Below, piece by piece: positions 34,331-43,463 of a stretch of DNA of 64,000 nt. The notes under the pieces were generated by a model, which was not told the DNA's origin, did no database searches, and was given only the letters and a program-made list of their open reading frames with translations. The DNA lies in the NCBI RefSeq assembly GCF_000697965.2, contig NZ_CP015881.1:1599501-1663500 (forward strand), in the 5' to 3' direction. The position numbers and the translations under genes were made by a program. Numbering within the stretch: the first letter of the stretch is position 1; every line of letters starts with the position of its first letter. Origin of the DNA: Ensifer adhaerens. Lineage in GTDB: Bacteria; Pseudomonadota; Alphaproteobacteria; Rhizobiales; Rhizobiaceae.

Positions 34331-34972
34331 CTAGCGCTGAAACGTGAGGTGGACGGTCCCACTCTCGGCCGTTTCTGCCTTGACGGTGTAGCCGGCCTCC
34401 AACCCGCGCAGATCGTCCCAAAGACGGATACCCCGCCCGAGCAGGATGGGTGCGATCGCCACATGCAAGCTATCGACAAGGCCTGCCTTGAGATAGGCGC
34501 GCACGACCGTGGGTCCGCCGCCAATACGGACATCCTTACCGTCAGCGGCGCTCGTCGCCTGCCGGAGTGCATCGGCAAGGGACGTGTTCAGAAAATGAAA
34601 TGTGGTGCCTCCGGCCATCTCGATCGGAGGCCGCGGCTTGTGCGTGAGCACGAAGACCGGGACGCGAAACGGAGGTTCTTCCCCCCACCAGCCGCGCCAG
34701 TCGGGATCGTTTGGGTGAGCGTGAAATCCAAACATGGCGGCGCCCATAATCTCAGCACCGATGTTTGAGAAGTATGACTGCGCATATTGCTCATCGACGC
34801 CCGTGGTGCCCGCTCCGGACGTGTCCTTGAACACGCGCTCCCGCATCGTTCGGGTCGCAGCATAGGCCGCAACCAGACGCGGCCAATCAGCGCCAAACGG
34901 ATTTTCCGGGGTCTGATCTGTGGTTGTCGCGAAACCGTCCAGGGAAATGTTGAGATCGACACGAACTGCCAT
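34331..34972 (-). CDS. Dihydrofolate reductase-fold protein (RibD C-terminal type)
   Basis: A 213-residue protein of the RibD C-terminal/YyaP-like DHFR-fold family. Typical features are the N-terminal NISLDGFATTTD, a central FVLTHKPRPP, and the C-terminal GGGPTVVRAYLKAGLVDSLH. Such stand-alone proteins probably use NADPH, but their substrates are unknown. It is divergent from an ArsR-type regulator, and the gap contains a perfect inverted repeat. Confidence 0.82.
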   Translation of the reverse strand: MAVRVDLNISLDGFATTTDQTPENPFGADWPRLVAAYAATRTMRERVFKDTSGAGTTGVDEQYAQSYFSNIGAEIMGAAMFGFHAHPNDPDWRGWWGEEPPFRVPVFVLTHKPRPPIEMAGGTTFHFLNTSLADALRQATSAADGKDVRIGGGPTVVRAYLKAGLVDSLHVAIAPILLGRGIRLWDDLRGLEAGYTVKAETAESGTVHLTFQR

Positions 34973-34989
34973 TGGCCTCTCCTAATGGT

Positions 34990-35039
34990 AAGGTAGATAC
35001 CTTATTAATTTCACCCGAATACAAAGGCAAGTACCTTAT
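34990..35039. promoter_or_regulatory. ArsR-type operator region
   Basis: TAAGGTA-GA-TACCTTA (34990-35005) is a perfect inverted repeat, and a further TACCTTA half-site lies at 35033-35039. The elements sit between the reductase and ArsR-type genes, where a repressor could control both. Confidence 0.6.
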
Positions 35040-35079
35040 TATCATTGACGCGTGTGCGCGGTCCGCTTTAGTGTGGCGC

Positions 35080-35403
35080 ATGCCCTATCATTCGACCCCG
35101 CTTGACCTTGCCTTCCATGCACTCAGCGACCCGACGCGCCGCGCCGTTGTTTCACGGCTTGCGGACGGGGAGATGCCCGTGAGTGTCCTTGCCGAACCCT
35201 TCGACATGGCACTGCCCTCCTTCGCCCAGCACCTCAGGGTGCTTGAAGATTGCGGACTTATCGCAAGCGAGAAACGTGGCCGCAGCCGCTGGTGTCGACT
35301 GGAGCGGGGGCGCTTCGAAGAGGCGGCAACCTGGATGGAAGCGGAGCGACGACGTTGGGCCGAACGGCTCGACCGATTGGAAGCCTATCTGGACAAGACG
35401 TAG
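35080..35403 (+). CDS. ArsR-type winged-helix regulator
   Basis: A 107-residue ArsR-type HTH protein. DLAFHALSDPTRRAVVSRLA is the usual opening helix, and ALPSFAQHLRVLEDCGLI is the recognition helix region. The metal-binding CxC of classic ArsR is absent, matching the subclass paired with SRPBCC proteins. The frame is open from 34972, but ATG 35080 begins the family N-terminus. It is followed 9 bases later by an SRPBCC gene, a common pair. Confidence 0.85.
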   Translation: MPYHSTPLDLAFHALSDPTRRAVVSRLADGEMPVSVLAEPFDMALPSFAQHLRVLEDCGLIASEKRGRSRWCRLERGRFEEAATWMEAERRRWAERLDRLEAYLDKT

Positions 35404-35412
35404 GGAACGGCA

Positions 35413-35892
35413 ATGGAACCGATTTTTGAGACCTGGTCGCCCGACCGCGAAATCGTTTTGGTCAAGGTGCTGAAGCACCCGCGACAAAAGGTTTTCGCCG
35501 CCTGGATGGACCCGCAAGCGCTGGCACAATGGTATGGCCCGGCTGGCTTCAGCATCGAGAACCATGAGGCTGACATCCGTGAGGGCGGAGTATGGCGCTT
35601 CGACATGGTGGGCGAGTTTGATGGTCGGCAGCAGCGCTTCCCCAGTCTGATGCGCTTCCTGAAGATCGTGCCCAACGAATTGATCGTGGTGGACTATGGC
35701 ACTGCTGAGCCCGATGACCCCGATCGCTTCTATATGACGATTACTTTCGATGAACAGGCCGACGGCAAGACCGTGCTGACCCTGCGCCAGCTTCACCCAA
35801 GTCGCGAGCGCCGCCAAGCGGTCATCGACTTCGGCGCGGTGGAGTACGGGCTGCAGACGCTTGACAGTCTTGCCGCCTGGCTCGATGGCTGA
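35413..35892 (+). CDS. SRPBCC (AHSA1-like) domain protein
   Basis: A 159-residue START/AHSA1-type protein with VFAAWMDPQALAQWYGP near residues 28-44 and GGVWRFDMVG, and a C-terminal helix. The fold makes a hydrophobic ligand pocket. It follows the ArsR-type gene by 9 bases and is probably co-transcribed. The pair is widespread in rhizobia without a known ligand. Confidence 0.85.
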   Translation: MEPIFETWSPDREIVLVKVLKHPRQKVFAAWMDPQALAQWYGPAGFSIENHEADIREGGVWRFDMVGEFDGRQQRFPSLMRFLKIVPNELIVVDYGTAEPDDPDRFYMTITFDEQADGKTVLTLRQLHPSRERRQAVIDFGAVEYGLQTLDSLAAWLDG

Positions 35893-36033
35893 CGCGGCCC
35901 GCCTGAACGTTGGTCGCCGCCTTCATGATTGACCGCTTTCAGGATTGTTCGGAGCCACGTCTGAGCTTGCGACTGACACCGTCGGCGAAGGCGTCGTCGC
36001 TCGTTCCGATCAAGTGACGGATCTGCGCGGCAC

Positions 36034-36819
36034 CTATGGCCGAAGGAAGTCGAGAAGCTCCAAATTGAAGGCCTTTGCCGACTCGATATTGACGATATGC
36101 CGACCAGGCAGCGACACGTGCCGGCCTCGCTGCACCCGGGCGGCGATATATTCGAGGTCCGCCGGCGGGCATACCGGATCGCCGTTGCCGGAGATGGCGA
36201 GCACGGGGTTGGCAATCGCTACGATCTCCTCCCTCAGGTCCGCGCCGGCGAGCGCGGTGCAGCCGCCGATGTAGCCGTCCGTCGAGGTGGCGGTGAAGGC
36301 GCCCAGAATGCGATCGACGACTTCCGGGTAGCTGGCTGCAAACTGCGGGCTGAACCAGCGTTCGGCCGTGGCCGCGGCGAGCCCTGCGAGACCGTCCGCC
36401 CGGACGCTGTCGATGCGGGTGGCCCAGCTCTCGGGCGTCCCGATCCGCGCCGCCGTGGCACAGAGCACGATCTTGTCGAGACGTTTGCCGGCATGGATAC
36501 CTAGCCATTGTCCGGTCAGGCCCCCGATCGACAGGCCGCAGAAATGTGTCCGCTCGATCCCCAGGCCATCCATGAGCGCGAGCACATCCTGGCCGAGGTC
36601 GGACAGCGCATAGGGCGGCGGCGGCGCCGAGGACTGGCCATGACCGCGGCGATCGTAGCGCACCACGCGGAAGTGGGGCGACAGATCGGCGATCTGCGCA
36701 TCCCACATGGAGAGGTCGGTGCCGAGCGAATTGCAGAAGAGCAGCCAGGGCGCGTTGCCGTTCTGGTCGCCTTCGATGCGGTAGTGAAGGCGATGGCTGG
36801 ACAAGTCGAGATAGGCCAT
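36034..36819 (-). CDS. pcaD: 3-oxoadipate enol-lactonase
   Basis: A 261-residue alpha/beta hydrolase of the PcaD type. RYDRRGHGQS, the nucleophile elbow GLSIGG (Ser), and the final GRHIVN with the catalytic His match the family. It hydrolyses 3-oxoadipate enol-lactone to 3-oxoadipate, the step after CatC. The frame is open upstream, but ATG 36819 gives MAYLDLSSHRLHYRIEG, the normal start. It is the last gene of the benABCD-benK block and completes the catechol branch; pcaIJ and pcaF are not in the window. Confidence 0.85.
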   Translation of the reverse strand: MAYLDLSSHRLHYRIEGDQNGNAPWLLFCNSLGTDLSMWDAQIADLSPHFRVVRYDRRGHGQSSAPPPPYALSDLGQDVLALMDGLGIERTHFCGLSIGGLTGQWLGIHAGKRLDKIVLCATAARIGTPESWATRIDSVRADGLAGLAAATAERWFSPQFAASYPEVVDRILGAFTATSTDGYIGGCTALAGADLREEIVAIANPVLAISGNGDPVCPPADLEYIAARVQRGRHVSLPGRHIVNIESAKAFNLELLDFLRP

Positions 36820-36985
36820 GAAACAGGAACTCCAATCGGGAAAGCCGCCAGCAATGGCGGCTTTGTCGTTCTTGGCGCAACATCGCGCCTCGGGTGGTAC
36901 GCGGCGCTGCAATAAGTAGATATCGACAGCGCGCGCTCAAGGGGCGGCAACCGATCCTTTCGCGGCCCGGCCGCCTCGCCTCGAT

Positions 36986-38320
36986 CTATGCCGCCGCCAG
37001 TCGCGCGATCTCCACGCGGCGGGCGTTGCTGACCGCGAAGACCAGCATGGCGACAGCCGAGATCGCCGCCGGTACGGCGAAGATCGCGAAGTTCTGCTGC
37101 AGCGGAAGCTCCTGCGCCAGGAGCACGCCGCCGAGCGTCGGGCCGACGATCGCGCCGATGCGACCGACACCGGAGGCCCAGCCCAAACCGGTGGAGCGAA
37201 CCGACAGGTTGTAGAGCTGCGCCACGCTGGCATAGAGCAGGATCTGCGTGCCGATCGTGGTGGCGCCGGCAACAAAGACCATCAGAAACAGGACACCCGT
37301 CGGCGGATTGAAGCCGATCAGCGCGATCGAGAAGGCGGCGGCAACGAAGAAACCAACCACCACCTTCGGCAGGCCGAAGCGGTCACCGAGCCAACCACCG
37401 GCAATCGCGCCGACCATGCCGCCGAAATTCAGCGAGAACAGGCTGAGCAGGCTCGCCTTCTCGGCGTAGCCAGCTTCCTGCAGCACCTTCGGCAGCCAGG
37501 ACGACAAGAGATAGACGAGCAGTAGGCAGCAGAAGAATGCGACCCAGAGCATGACGGTGCGCAGGGTCCGCTGATGGCGGAAGAGTTCCAGCACCGATGC
37601 CGAGGCCCCCTTCGTCTCGGAGAAGACCAGCCTGTCGGTGGTACCGAGACGCGCGTTCGGATCGATCTTGGCATAGATGCGTTTGGCCTCTTCCTGCTTG
37701 CCCTGGCGGATAAGGAAGCCAAGCGATTCCGGCAGCCTCCAGAGGATCGCTGGCAAGAGGAGCAGCGGCACGGCGGCGATGAAGAACATCGGCTTCCAGC
37801 CATAGGACGGGATGAGGCCGATACCGAGACCGGCAGCGACCATGCCGCCGACGGAATAGCCGGAGAACATCAGCGCCACCAGCGTGCCGCGCAGACGCTT
37901 CGGCGCATATTCGTTCATCAGCGCCACCGCATTCGGCATCAAGCCGCCGCAGCCGAGACCGGCGAAGAACCGGAAGATCTTGAAGTGCTCCGGCGAATTG
38001 GCAAAGCCGGTCAAAAGGGTTGAGAGCGTAAACAGCAGGAAGCTGATGGCGACCCCCTTCTTGCGGCCGATCCGGTCGGCGAGCGGGCCGAAGATCAGCG
38101 CCCCGAACATCATGCCGAACAGCGCCCAGGCCTGCAGCGCCCCGGCCTGCGGCTTGCTCAGGCCCCATTCGGCAATCAGCGTCGGCAGCACCGTGCCGGC
38201 GACGAAGACGTCGTAACCGTCGACGATCAACAGCAGCGCCGAGAGCGCTACAACCATCCACTGGAAGCTCCCAAGCGGGCTCCCGTCAATTGCTTCATTC
38301 ACATCGATCGTGCGCATCAT
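36986..38320 (-). CDS. benK: Aromatic acid:H+ symporter, MFS (BenK-like)
   Basis: A 444-residue major facilitator protein with 12 predicted membrane segments. The loop 2-3 motif GPLADRIGRKKG and the first-helix D residues (IVDGYDVFVAG) characterise the aromatic acid:H+ symporters PcaK/BenK. Its place between benD and pcaD on one strand makes benzoate the likely substrate. Starts include ATG 38320 and ATG 38317 (MMRTID). Confidence 0.87.
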   Translation of the reverse strand: MMRTIDVNEAIDGSPLGSFQWMVVALSALLLIVDGYDVFVAGTVLPTLIAEWGLSKPQAGALQAWALFGMMFGALIFGPLADRIGRKKGVAISFLLFTLSTLLTGFANSPEHFKIFRFFAGLGCGGLMPNAVALMNEYAPKRLRGTLVALMFSGYSVGGMVAAGLGIGLIPSYGWKPMFFIAAVPLLLLPAILWRLPESLGFLIRQGKQEEAKRIYAKIDPNARLGTTDRLVFSETKGASASVLELFRHQRTLRTVMLWVAFFCCLLLVYLLSSWLPKVLQEAGYAEKASLLSLFSLNFGGMVGAIAGGWLGDRFGLPKVVVGFFVAAAFSIALIGFNPPTGVLFLMVFVAGATTIGTQILLYASVAQLYNLSVRSTGLGWASGVGRIGAIVGPTLGGVLLAQELPLQQNFAIFAVPAAISAVAMLVFAVSNARRVEIARLAAA

Positions 38321-38356
38321 CTCCTCCCCAGGTGTTCGCGCGTTGAAAAAGGTCCG

Positions 38357-39145
38357 TCAGCCGAGATCGCCGCCGGCGACCGGCAGAACACTGCCGGTGA
38401 TGTAGGAGGCCTCGTCGGAGGCCAGGAACAGGATCGGCGCCGCTTGCTCTTCGATGCTGCCGTAGCGTTTCATGAAGCTCGACTGCTTCACCTGGGCGAC
38501 GACGTCGCCCATCCAGGCCTTCTCGGCCTCATTGTCGCCTTCGGCATTGCGCGGGATGCGGCGCGGCGGCGCCTCGGTTCCGCCCGGTGCTGTGGCAACG
38601 ACGCGGATGTTGCGGTCGGCAAGCTCCATCGCCAGCGACTGGGTGATGGCATTGACGCCGCCCTTGGCCGCCGAATAGGGCACGCGGTGAATGCCGCGTG
38701 TGGCATTGGACGACACGTTGACGATGGTGCCGCCACCGCGGGCAAAGAGATGCGGCAGCACCGCATGGCAACAGTAGAGGGTCGGCATCAGCGAGCGGCG
38801 GATCTCTGCATCGATCTGCACCGGTTCGAATTCGGCAAAGGGACGCATGCGGATGGCGCCGCCGACATTGTTGATCAGGATGTCGATGCCGCCGAATTTT
38901 TCCGCGGCAAAGTGCATTGCTGCGGCTGCCCCCTCGTGCGTTTCAAGATCGGCTACGAAGGCAGCCGCCCATTCACTGCCGGCCTCCGCCGCCACCTCGG
39001 ACACGAAATCGGCACGGTCGACAAAGAGAACCTTGCCGCCTTCAGCCACGGCACGCAGCGCCACGGCGCGGCCGATCCCTTGCGCGGCACCGGTGACGAC
39101 GATTGCCTTGCCGGCAAACCGTCCTTCGAAACGAGCGGAGGTCAT
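38357..39145 (-). CDS. benD: Benzoate cis-diol dehydrogenase
   Basis: A 262-residue short-chain dehydrogenase with the TGAAQGIG cofactor motif (about residues 19-26), NNVGGAIRM, an SS-N active-site Ser region and PYSAAKGG with the catalytic Tyr and Lys. It oxidises the benzoate cis-diol, with loss of CO2, to catechol. It overlaps benC by four bases (ATGA), supporting co-translation. Confidence 0.9.
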   Translation of the reverse strand: MTSARFEGRFAGKAIVVTGAAQGIGRAVALRAVAEGGKVLFVDRADFVSEVAAEAGSEWAAAFVADLETHEGAAAAMHFAAEKFGGIDILINNVGGAIRMRPFAEFEPVQIDAEIRRSLMPTLYCCHAVLPHLFARGGGTIVNVSSNATRGIHRVPYSAAKGGVNAITQSLAMELADRNIRVVATAPGGTEAPPRRIPRNAEGDNEAEKAWMGDVVAQVKQSSFMKRYGSIEEQAAPILFLASDEASYITGSVLPVAGGDLG

Positions 39146-40170
39146 GCTGCCTCCTTCGCCACCGCATTGGGCGTGAACTTCTCATAGTGGAAACTGTTGG
39201 GCCTTACGCCGGTGTCGTCGAGATGCTTGCGCACTGCGTCCACCATAGGCGGCGGGCCGCAGAGATAAACGTCGACATCGCCGCCGTTCAGCACGTCCTC
39301 GGGCATGTGCTGGGTCACCCAGCCCTTGCGCGGATGGCTGGAGGCGACATCCGCCACCACCGTGTCAAAGGTGAAGTTGGCAAGCCGCTTGGTATAGGCT
39401 TCGATCTCGTCGACAAGCACCAGATCGAGGTCGCGGGTGACGCCGTAGATCAGATGCACTTTCTGCTCCGGGTTGGTGCGGGCCAGAACCTCAAGCATCG
39501 ACAGGAACGGCGCAAGACCGGTGCCACCGGCGAGGAAGAGCAGGGGGCGCTGAACCTCGCGCAGATAGAAACTGCCGAGCGGCCCGGTCAATTCCAGTTT
39601 CGTGCCGACTTCGGCGTGTTCCAGCCACGTGCTCATCAGCCCGCCCGGGATCTTCTTGATCAGGAAGCCGACGCGCGTCTCGCCCGATGCCGAGGAGAAG
39701 GAATAGGAACGGCTCTGGCCGCTGCCGGGCACGTCGATGTTGACGTACTGCCCCGGCAGAAAGGCCGGCGCTGCAGCGCCCTCGATATCCAGTTCGAGCA
39801 CGATCGCCGCATCGTTGTGCGGGACGACGCTTGCCACACTCGCCGTAAACTTCTGCTGTCCGGTCTTACAGGCCGCTGCTGTCGTCGGCACCGCGATGAC
39901 GCAGTCGCTCGACGGCTTCATCTGGCAGGTCAGCACCAGTCCGCTTGCCGCCTCGTCCGCTGTCAGCGCATCGTCGATGAAGTCGTCGCCGAGGTCGTAG
40001 GCGCCGCTTTCGGCGCGGCACTTGCAGGTGCCGCAAACCCCGTCCGAACAGTCCATCGGCAGGTTGATCTTGTTGCGGAAGGCGGCGTCGAGCACCTTCT
40101 CATCGTCCCTGCATTCGACGAAGCGGGTGACGCCGTCCTCGAAATTCAAAGCGATCCTGTAGCTGGCCAT
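39142..40170 (-). CDS. benC: Benzoate dioxygenase reductase subunit
   Basis: A 342-residue electron-transfer protein. An N-terminal plant-type ferredoxin domain (CSDGVCGTCKC about residues 39-49, and a fourth Cys in VLTCQ) is followed by FAD (RSYSFSSA) and NADH (LAGGTGLAPFLSML) domains. It passes electrons from NADH to the BenAB oxygenase. ATG 40170 is preceded by GGAGGAA; an in-frame start 15 bases upstream is less likely. Confidence 0.93.
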   Translation of the reverse strand: MASYRIALNFEDGVTRFVECRDDEKVLDAAFRNKINLPMDCSDGVCGTCKCRAESGAYDLGDDFIDDALTADEAASGLVLTCQMKPSSDCVIAVPTTAAACKTGQQKFTASVASVVPHNDAAIVLELDIEGAAAPAFLPGQYVNIDVPGSGQSRSYSFSSASGETRVGFLIKKIPGGLMSTWLEHAEVGTKLELTGPLGSFYLREVQRPLLFLAGGTGLAPFLSMLEVLARTNPEQKVHLIYGVTRDLDLVLVDEIEAYTKRLANFTFDTVVADVASSHPRKGWVTQHMPEDVLNGGDVDVYLCGPPPMVDAVRKHLDDTGVRPNSFHYEKFTPNAVAKEAA

Positions 40171-40204
40171 GGTTGTTCCTCCCATTCCTGTCAGGCGACG
40201 GCCG

Positions 40205-40693
40205 TCAGATGTGGTAGACGTCGATGACCTGGCGGATGTAGTCGTTCTTCAACACGATCTTCTTCCGTGAGATCAGCAGTTCACTGCCGCTCTTGCGGAG
40301 CGTGACGAACATGGTCCCGAAGAAGTGGTCGGTGACCTTGTAGCGGTGGTTGAGCGTGTGGAAGTTGTAGCGGAAGTCCGCCTCCTCGCCGCGATCGGCC
40401 ACAAGCTCGACATTGGTGACGTTGTGGCTTGTGCGCGGCTCCGGCGTGGACGCTCCAGAGCGTTCGGTCTTGATGCGAAAGACGCGATCTTCCAGGCCAT
40501 CGCGGCTCGGGTAATAGATCAGCGAGATCTGCGACTGCGGATCTTCGGTCAACTGATCGTCGTCGTCCCAGGCCGGCATCCAGTAGCTGACGTCCGGCGC
40601 ATAGCAGGTCAGCCATTCGTCCCATTGCCGGTCGTCGAGCAGGCGCGCTTCGCGATAGAGGAAGGCGCAGGCGGTGTCATAGGAGATCGTCAT
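40205..40693 (-). CDS. benB: Benzoate 1,2-dioxygenase beta subunit
   Basis: A 162-residue ring-hydroxylating oxygenase small subunit. [17 protein letters not shown] and [12 protein letters not shown] near the N-terminus, and DNHR-like [15 protein letters not shown] later, are typical. It assembles with BenA into the hexameric oxygenase. Its ATG at 40693 overlaps the benA stop (ATGA), which decides the start. Confidence 0.93.
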   Translation of the reverse strand: MTISYDTACAFLYREARLLDDRQWDEWLTCYAPDVSYWMPAWDDDDQLTEDPQSQISLIYYPSRDGLEDRVFRIKTERSGASTPEPRTSHNVTNVELVADRGEEADFRYNFHTLNHRYKVTDHFFGTMFVTLRKSGSELLISRKKIVLKNDYIRQVIDVYHI

Positions 40694-42048
40694 GCGACCG
40701 CTCCCTGCTTTTCGGAGGCAAGTGCTGTGCGCATCACCTTCGCCCAATATTCGTGCTGGCGGACAAAGAGGCCTTCGTCTTCGCTGCGCTCGCCCGAGAG
40801 CAGCGGTGCGATGCCCATGCGCCTGGCGTTCTCATCCGGACCGTCGATCCAGAGCGGCGCACCGCGAGAGAGATCGTTCCAGAGCGCGGTGATGCCGGCG
40901 TAACCCTGCTGGCAGGCGCGGAACTCCTCGAGATCGTCGGCCGTGCCCATGCCGGAGACATTGAAGAAATCTTCGTATTGGCGGATGCGCAGCGTGCGAT
41001 CGGCCGCATTTTCACCCTTCGGCGCGAAGCAGAAGATGCTGATCTCGGTCTTGTCGACGCTGATCGGACGGGTGACGCGGATCTGCGTGCTGAACTGGTC
41101 CATCAGGAAGACGTTCGGATAGAGGCAGAGATTGCGGGTCTGGTTGACGATGAAATCCGCCTGCACCTCGCCGACGCGCGCCTTGATCTCCTCGCGGTGG
41201 CTGTAGATCGGCCGGACCTCCGGGTTCATGGTGTTGGTCCAGAGCAGGATGTGGCCGTTGTCGAAACCGTAGACGCCGGCTATCGAGCGGCTCCAGCTCG
41301 AGGCATCGACCGCCTTTGTGCCCTCCTCGTTGCGCCGGCCCATAGTGGCGGCATAGTTCCAGTGAACGGAGCTGACGTGATAGCCGTCGCAGCCGTTCTC
41401 CATCTGCAGCTTCCAGTTTCCGTCGTAGATATAGGAGGAATTGCCGCGCAGTACCTCGAGACCGTCAGGCGCCTGGTCGACGATCTGGTCGATGATGACT
41501 TTCGTTTCGCCGAGATAGTCCTCGAGCGAGGTGACATCAGGATTGAGGCTGCCGAACAGGAAGCCGCGATAGCTCTCGAAACGGGCAACGCGCTTCAGGT
41601 CGTGCGAACCGTCTTTGGCAAACTGCGGCGGATACTGCGTCGTCTTCTCGTCCTTCACCTTCAGGAGCTTGCCGGTGTTGGAGAAGGTCCAGCCGTGGAA
41701 GGAACAGGTGAAGCTGCCCTTGTTGCCGTGCTTGCGCCGGCAGAGCATGGCGCCGCGATGGGCACAGGCATTGATGACGGCGTGCAGTTCGCCCGTCTTG
41801 TCACGGGTGACGACAACCGGCTGCCGGCCGATATAGGTGGTGTAATAGTCGTTGTTCTCGGGGATCTGGCTCTCGTGGGCGAGATAGACCCAGTTGCTCT
41901 CGAAGATGTGCTTCATCTCCAGCTCGAAGAGGTCTTCGTTGGTGAAGATGTCGCGGCGGCAGCGGAACGTGCCGGCCTCATGATCGTCCTCGACCGCGGT
42001 GGCGAGCAGGTCGTCGAGGGCTTGGGCTTTGTCGATAACGGCGGACAT
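40690..42048 (-). CDS. benA: Benzoate 1,2-dioxygenase alpha subunit
   Basis: A 452-residue Rieske oxygenase large subunit. The Rieske cluster ligands are Cys95, His97, Cys115 and His118 (CAHRGAML ... CSFHGW). The mononuclear iron site is marked by [13 protein letters not shown]. It converts benzoate to the cis-diol carboxylate with BenB and BenC. The alternatives anthranilate and toluate dioxygenase are related; the linked catBCA genes favour benzoate. Confidence 0.93.
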   Translation of the reverse strand: MSAVIDKAQALDDLLATAVEDDHEAGTFRCRRDIFTNEDLFELEMKHIFESNWVYLAHESQIPENNDYYTTYIGRQPVVVTRDKTGELHAVINACAHRGAMLCRRKHGNKGSFTCSFHGWTFSNTGKLLKVKDEKTTQYPPQFAKDGSHDLKRVARFESYRGFLFGSLNPDVTSLEDYLGETKVIIDQIVDQAPDGLEVLRGNSSYIYDGNWKLQMENGCDGYHVSSVHWNYAATMGRRNEEGTKAVDASSWSRSIAGVYGFDNGHILLWTNTMNPEVRPIYSHREEIKARVGEVQADFIVNQTRNLCLYPNVFLMDQFSTQIRVTRPISVDKTEISIFCFAPKGENAADRTLRIRQYEDFFNVSGMGTADDLEEFRACQQGYAGITALWNDLSRGAPLWIDGPDENARRMGIAPLLSGERSEDEGLFVRQHEYWAKVMRTALASEKQGAVA

Positions 42049-42117
42049 GGTTCTTCTCCCGCAAACGGCTGATCCGTGCTCGGCTCTAGCGATTGCAACA
42101 ATGTCTGATGTCAGGGG

Positions 42118-42140
42118 GCGGCGGCTCAGTCGGCCGCCGC
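42118..42140 (-). terminator. Hairpin between catA and benA
   Basis: GCGGCGGC (42118-42125) pairs with GCCGCCGC (42133-42140), an 8-bp stem with a 7-base loop just after the catA stop. It may separate the cat and ben transcripts. There is no T-tract. Confidence 0.5.
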
Positions 42141-42148
42141 AGAGGTGA

Positions 42149-43087
42149 TCAGGCGGCGGCGCGCTTACGCTGCTCGTTGATCTGGTTGTCGACGCCGTTC
42201 ACCAGTGAGGTGAGATGGATGTCGAATTCGATCTCGGCGAAGGGGCCGGAGAGGTTGTTCGCCTTGATGCTCGCCTCGTCGGTCCGCTCGGTGACGTCAG
42301 GCACCAAGCCATCCCTCGTCGCATAGGCGAAGTCGTCGTTGACCAGCGGGTCGCCGGCGATGTTGATCTGGGTCGTCAGCTTGCGGTGCCCATCGGCGCT
42401 GATGAAGAAATGGATGTGGGCCGGGCGCTGGCCGTGACGGCCAAGGGCGGAAAGCAGCTGCTCTGTCGGGCTTCCCGGAGGCACGCCGTAGCCGTGCGGC
42501 ACGATGCTTTGAAACTTGTAACAGCCTTTGGCGTCGGTGACGATCGTGCGGCGCATGTTGAACGGCGCCTGCAGGCCGGTCGGGTCGAAGTGCGAATAGA
42601 AACCGCGGGTGTCACAGTGCCAGACTTCGACCGTCGCGCCCTTCAGCGGCTGGCCGTCGGCATCATAGACGGTGCCGTGCATGATCAGCGTCTGGCCATT
42701 GGTGTCGCGGCCATCGTCGAGACGGGCGAAGCCTTCCGAGGCCGGTGCGCCGGCGACATAGAGCGGACCTTCGATGGTGCGCGGCGTCTGATTCTCGATG
42801 CCGAGCGCTTCGTCGATCGCGTCGAGACGTTCATCGAGGAAGTGATCGAGGCCGAGGCCGGGCGAGATCAGGCCGGCCTGGCCGGCAGCGCCGATCTCGT
42901 TCAGCCAGGCAATACCGGTCCAGTATTCGTCCGGGGTGATGTCGAGATCGTCGATCGCCTTGAACAGGTCAGACATCAGCCGGTGCACGATCTCTTTGAC
43001 ACGCGGGTTGCCGCCGTCCTTGTCGAGGCCGCTCAGAACCTTCAGGAAAGCTTGAGTCTCCGGCTTGTCGAAAATCTTCACGTTCAT
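42149..43087 (-). CDS. catA: Catechol 1,2-dioxygenase
   Basis: A 312-residue intradiol dioxygenase. The Fe(III) ligands are visible as Tyr in RGFYSHF, Tyr in [10 protein letters not shown], and two His in [10 protein letters not shown]. The N-terminal helical dimer domain is about residues 1-100. It cleaves catechol to cis,cis-muconate. ATG 43087 has GGAGGAATTG upstream; the longer frame lacks an RBS. Follows catC on the same strand. Confidence 0.94.
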   Translation of the reverse strand: MNVKIFDKPETQAFLKVLSGLDKDGGNPRVKEIVHRLMSDLFKAIDDLDITPDEYWTGIAWLNEIGAAGQAGLISPGLGLDHFLDERLDAIDEALGIENQTPRTIEGPLYVAGAPASEGFARLDDGRDTNGQTLIMHGTVYDADGQPLKGATVEVWHCDTRGFYSHFDPTGLQAPFNMRRTIVTDAKGCYKFQSIVPHGYGVPPGSPTEQLLSALGRHGQRPAHIHFFISADGHRKLTTQINIAGDPLVNDDFAYATRDGLVPDVTERTDEASIKANNLSGPFAEIEFDIHLTSLVNGVDNQINEQRKRAAA

Positions 43088-43162
43088 ATCAATTCCTCCA
43101 CTTGGATTGTCTTGAAGCTCAAGCCGCTTGCCAAACCTCCCGGCCGCGGCACGCACAAATTC

Positions 43163-43453
43163 TCAGCTATCGTCCTCGCGGATCGAGGATGGGTGCCGAA
43201 GCAGCGGCGTGACCTCGATCTGCATGAACTTGAACAGCGGCAGCCCCGAGAGGATCTCGTGCAGCTCGGCATTGTCCTTCACGTCGAAGACGCTGTAGTT
43301 CGCGTACTGCCCGGCGATCCGCCAGATATGCCGCCACTTGCCGCTCTGCTGCAGCTGTTGCGAATAGGCCTTTTCCCGGGCGAGGATCTCCGCCGCCTGC
43401 TCGGCAGGCAGATCGTGGGGAATGCGAACATCCATTCTGACGTGAAACAGCAT
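43163..43453 (-). CDS. catC: Muconolactone delta-isomerase
   Basis: A 96-residue protein of exact family length, beginning MLFHVRMDVRIPHDLPAEQA, with GKWRHIWRIAGQYANYSVF in the middle. It converts muconolactone to 3-oxoadipate enol-lactone. It sits 10 bases downstream of catB and 75 bases upstream of catA. Confidence 0.94.
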   Translation of the reverse strand: MLFHVRMDVRIPHDLPAEQAAEILAREKAYSQQLQQSGKWRHIWRIAGQYANYSVFDVKDNAELHEILSGLPLFKFMQIEVTPLLRHPSSIREDDS

Positions 43454-43463
43454 GGCTCAGTCC

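Noticed and set aside
40753..42072. A 439-codon frame opposite benA
   Set aside because: Antisense shadow with composition typical of reverse codons; benA is fully supported by the Rieske and iron motifs.
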